From Skeletonema tropicum (Eukaryota; Bacillariophyta; Thalassiosirophyceae; Thalassiosirales; Thalassiosiraceae): a DNA stretch of 64,000 nt. The stretch lies in the NCBI GenBank assembly GCA_037178625.1, contig CM074131.1, forward strand, positions 4,464,001 to 4,528,000, in the 5' to 3' direction. Positions within the stretch are counted from its first letter, which is position 1; every line of letters begins with the position of its first letter. A program made the translations under genes and the position numbers. Under the pieces are notes generated by a model that saw only the letters and a program-made list of their open reading frames with translations, made no database searches and had not been told where the DNA came from. Shown here piece after piece: positions 62,638 through 64,000 of this stretch.

Positions 62638-64000
62638 ATGGAATCCATTCCGTCAAAAGAAGCGGACGGTAATGTGCAGAGGATTAATTTTGGCATGTCA
62701 GATTTATATCTAGATATCGACCGGGTTGATACGTGTGCAGAGGAGATTTCTCCATGCAGGCCTGAAATCATTTATGGTTTTAGGGATTTCAAGGAAGAAT
62801 TTGACTTCAAGGTTTGTTCGAGGTGGCGGAGACCCTCATTTATTGCCGGATTATTCGGAGATTATGTTCCTACTGCCAACAGGATTGATTCTATGGCAAT
62901 TGCGGAAGATGGGAATTTCTTCGAATTTTATAATGGACTCTCCAAGGCTGCTGCAATATCCACTAATACGTCTGGATTAATTGATGGAGGAGCTAATGGT
63001 GGACTTGCTAATCCAATGGAGATGAAATTAATTTTTTATGCGGAACAAACAACACTTGTGACTCCACAAGCGCCTGCTGCTGCTGCTGCTTCTACCAAGA
63101 CTGGTACCTACACATCGCAGGTACAACTTCGACAAGGTCGTTGTGTTCTGATGATTTTTCATGAGTACGGGGAGTTTCCGAGCGCTCTTGTTGCAGATTT
63201 ATTCGGTGATAACATTCCATCAACCAAGAGGATTGTTTCTATGGTCATGCTTGACAATAATATCGAAGGGGAACTCGATCATGGTTTCTCTATGGATCAT
63301 TCTATCTCTTATCAAGCGTCTACAGGACTCTCTGTGAACATTGCTGAAATTATTGGTGTCGGACTTATTACGGATGAACATGGGGAGCCCGGATGTATCA
63401 AATGGGGAGATCGCGAAGATTTCATGTTCTCTAGTCTTGTCAGAGTCAAGGATATTGGCAAGGTAGTTGTTCTGCCTCTCCCTGGTACATCATTTATGCT
63501 CAGTTGTGGTGTTCCTCTTCTTGCCGCATGCGTCTCTGGATTCCATCCGTCGGTGATTCTTTTTGGCACGCGTATTAATGCTGATTCTTCTGGTGATAGG
63601 AATCATTCTGCCCTCCAGTTATGTCTACGAAGCCATGACATGAATGATCTTCTCATGACTATGTTGTCATGGAATCCATGTGTTCAGTTGCTGCGCACAA
63701 GTTCTATTCGCAAGCTGCATGCTCTTGATTTTGGGGAGAATCGTCACTTCGCACATTCACGTCACCCGTATTCATCTTTGGTATTCCAACTATTATCCAA
63801 TGATACTCGTGTCATCCATGCCATGAACAGGGGAGTGATAGTGTTTCATCGCGGTGGTCTAATCCGTTCACATCGTTGCTGGCATATTTTTGCACAACAA
63901 CTCAGATTCATTCATCAACTCATTGTTGCGTGGGGAGATATTCTGCCGTCAACGATTGCACTACTCAAGCCAACTCGATATCACAAGATAAATGGGGAGT
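62638..64000 (+). CDS. Large unknown protein, open to window edge (partial)
   Basis: From ATG 62638 the frame stays open for 454 codons to the last base, so the 3' end is outside the window. Two related segments are visible: Ala-Gly-Leu-Phe-Gly-Asp-Tyr-Val-Pro-Thr-Ala-Asn-Arg-Ile (about residues 70-83) and Ala-Asp-Leu-Phe-Gly-Asp-Asn-Ile-Pro-Ser-Thr-Lys-Arg-Ile (about 186-199), separated by an Ala-rich linker. A Leu-Ile-Asp-Gly-Gly-Ala-Asn-Gly-Gly stretch (about 116-124) resembles the aspartic protease motif of Copia-like polyproteins, but the surroundings do not match a protease convincingly. No membrane segment or signal peptide. A mobile-element polyprotein is possible; no function assigned. 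Confidence 0.6.
   Translation, partial: MESIPSKEADGNVQRINFGMSDLYLDIDRVDTCAEEISPCRPEIIYGFRDFKEEFDFKVCSRWRRPSFIAGLFGDYVPTANRIDSMAIAEDGNFFEFYNGLSKAAAISTNTSGLIDGGANGGLANPMEMKLIFYAEQTTLVTPQAPAAAAASTKTGTYTSQVQLRQGRCVLMIFHEYGEFPSALVADLFGDNIPSTKRIVSMVMLDNNIEGELDHGFSMDHSISYQASTGLSVNIAEIIGVGLITDEHGEPGCIKWGDREDFMFSSLVRVKDIGKVVVLPLPGTSFMLSCGVPLLAACVSGFHPSVILFGTRINADSSGDRNHSALQLCLRSHDMNDLLMTMLSWNPCVQLLRTSSIRKLHALDFGENRHFAHSRHPYSSLVFQLLSNDTRVIHAMNRGVIVFHRGGLIRSHRCWHIFAQQLRFIHQLIVAWGDILPSTIALLKPTRYHKINGE

Overview
This window reads as nuclear DNA of a diatom, most likely a centric (Thalassiosirales-like) species. The evidence is: spliceosomal GT-AG introns; a signal peptide followed by an alanine-phenylalanine junction typical of diatom plastid preproteins; a secreted protein with lysine clusters of the kind seen in silica-associated diatom proteins; BspA-type leucine-rich repeat and ankyrin families of the kind that are expanded in diatoms; and diatom-type Copia, Gypsy and MULE elements. 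No prokaryotic operon logic is visible.

Layout. 1-4076 is a MULE DNA transposon with long terminal inverted repeats and a frameshifted transposase. 4319-4792 encodes a small protein of an uncharacterised diatom family. 5068-7168 is a second MULE with a broken transposase on the minus strand. 8439-8955 is a decayed DDE-like transposase remnant. 10070-11383 is a She9/Mdm33-type mitochondrial inner-membrane protein. 11740-12660 is a decayed BspA-like LRR gene. 13225-18430 is a tandem duplication of an ankyrin gene: the first copy is dead and is followed by a perfect 89-bp-arm palindrome, the second is intact. 18497-22361 (minus) is a multi-exon secreted protein with PT/SP microexons and a W/K-rich tail, interrupted by two TIR elements whose ends supply in-frame splice sites. 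23120-26381 is a three-exon protein ending in an MDM2-type RING. 27342-28907 is a third ankyrin paralogue. 29066-31650 is a 2.6-kb TIR element. 33242-34639 is a three-exon subtilase with a plastid-type presequence. 36177-37172 is a multi-pass membrane protein. 37618-40449 is a four-exon single-pass LRR protein.

The most interesting locus is 42994-46546. An 820-residue CMPK2-like nucleotide kinase with a second C-terminal P-loop domain lies tail to tail, 82 bp apart, with a clear viperin (RSAD2) homologue. In vertebrates these two families are neighbours and act together: CMPK2 feeds CTP synthesis and viperin converts CTP to the chain terminator ddhCTP. Their pairing here suggests a diatom ddhCTP antiviral module.

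The right third is repeat-rich. It holds a Pif1-like helicase fragment split by a tRNA-derived SINE with a 16-bp target duplication; a four-exon secreted protein whose truncated copy lies 9 kb away; and a young Ty3/Gypsy element (54307-61034, ATTGG target duplication) whose gag and pol share one frame broken only by two TGA codons and whose 3' LTR carries a nested, inverted solo LTR with its own TCCAT duplication. A long open frame with two internal repeats (62638-64000) runs off the right edge. Several gene-family members carry single-base frameshifts while large neighbouring genes are intact, which suggests pseudogenisation rather than poor sequence quality.
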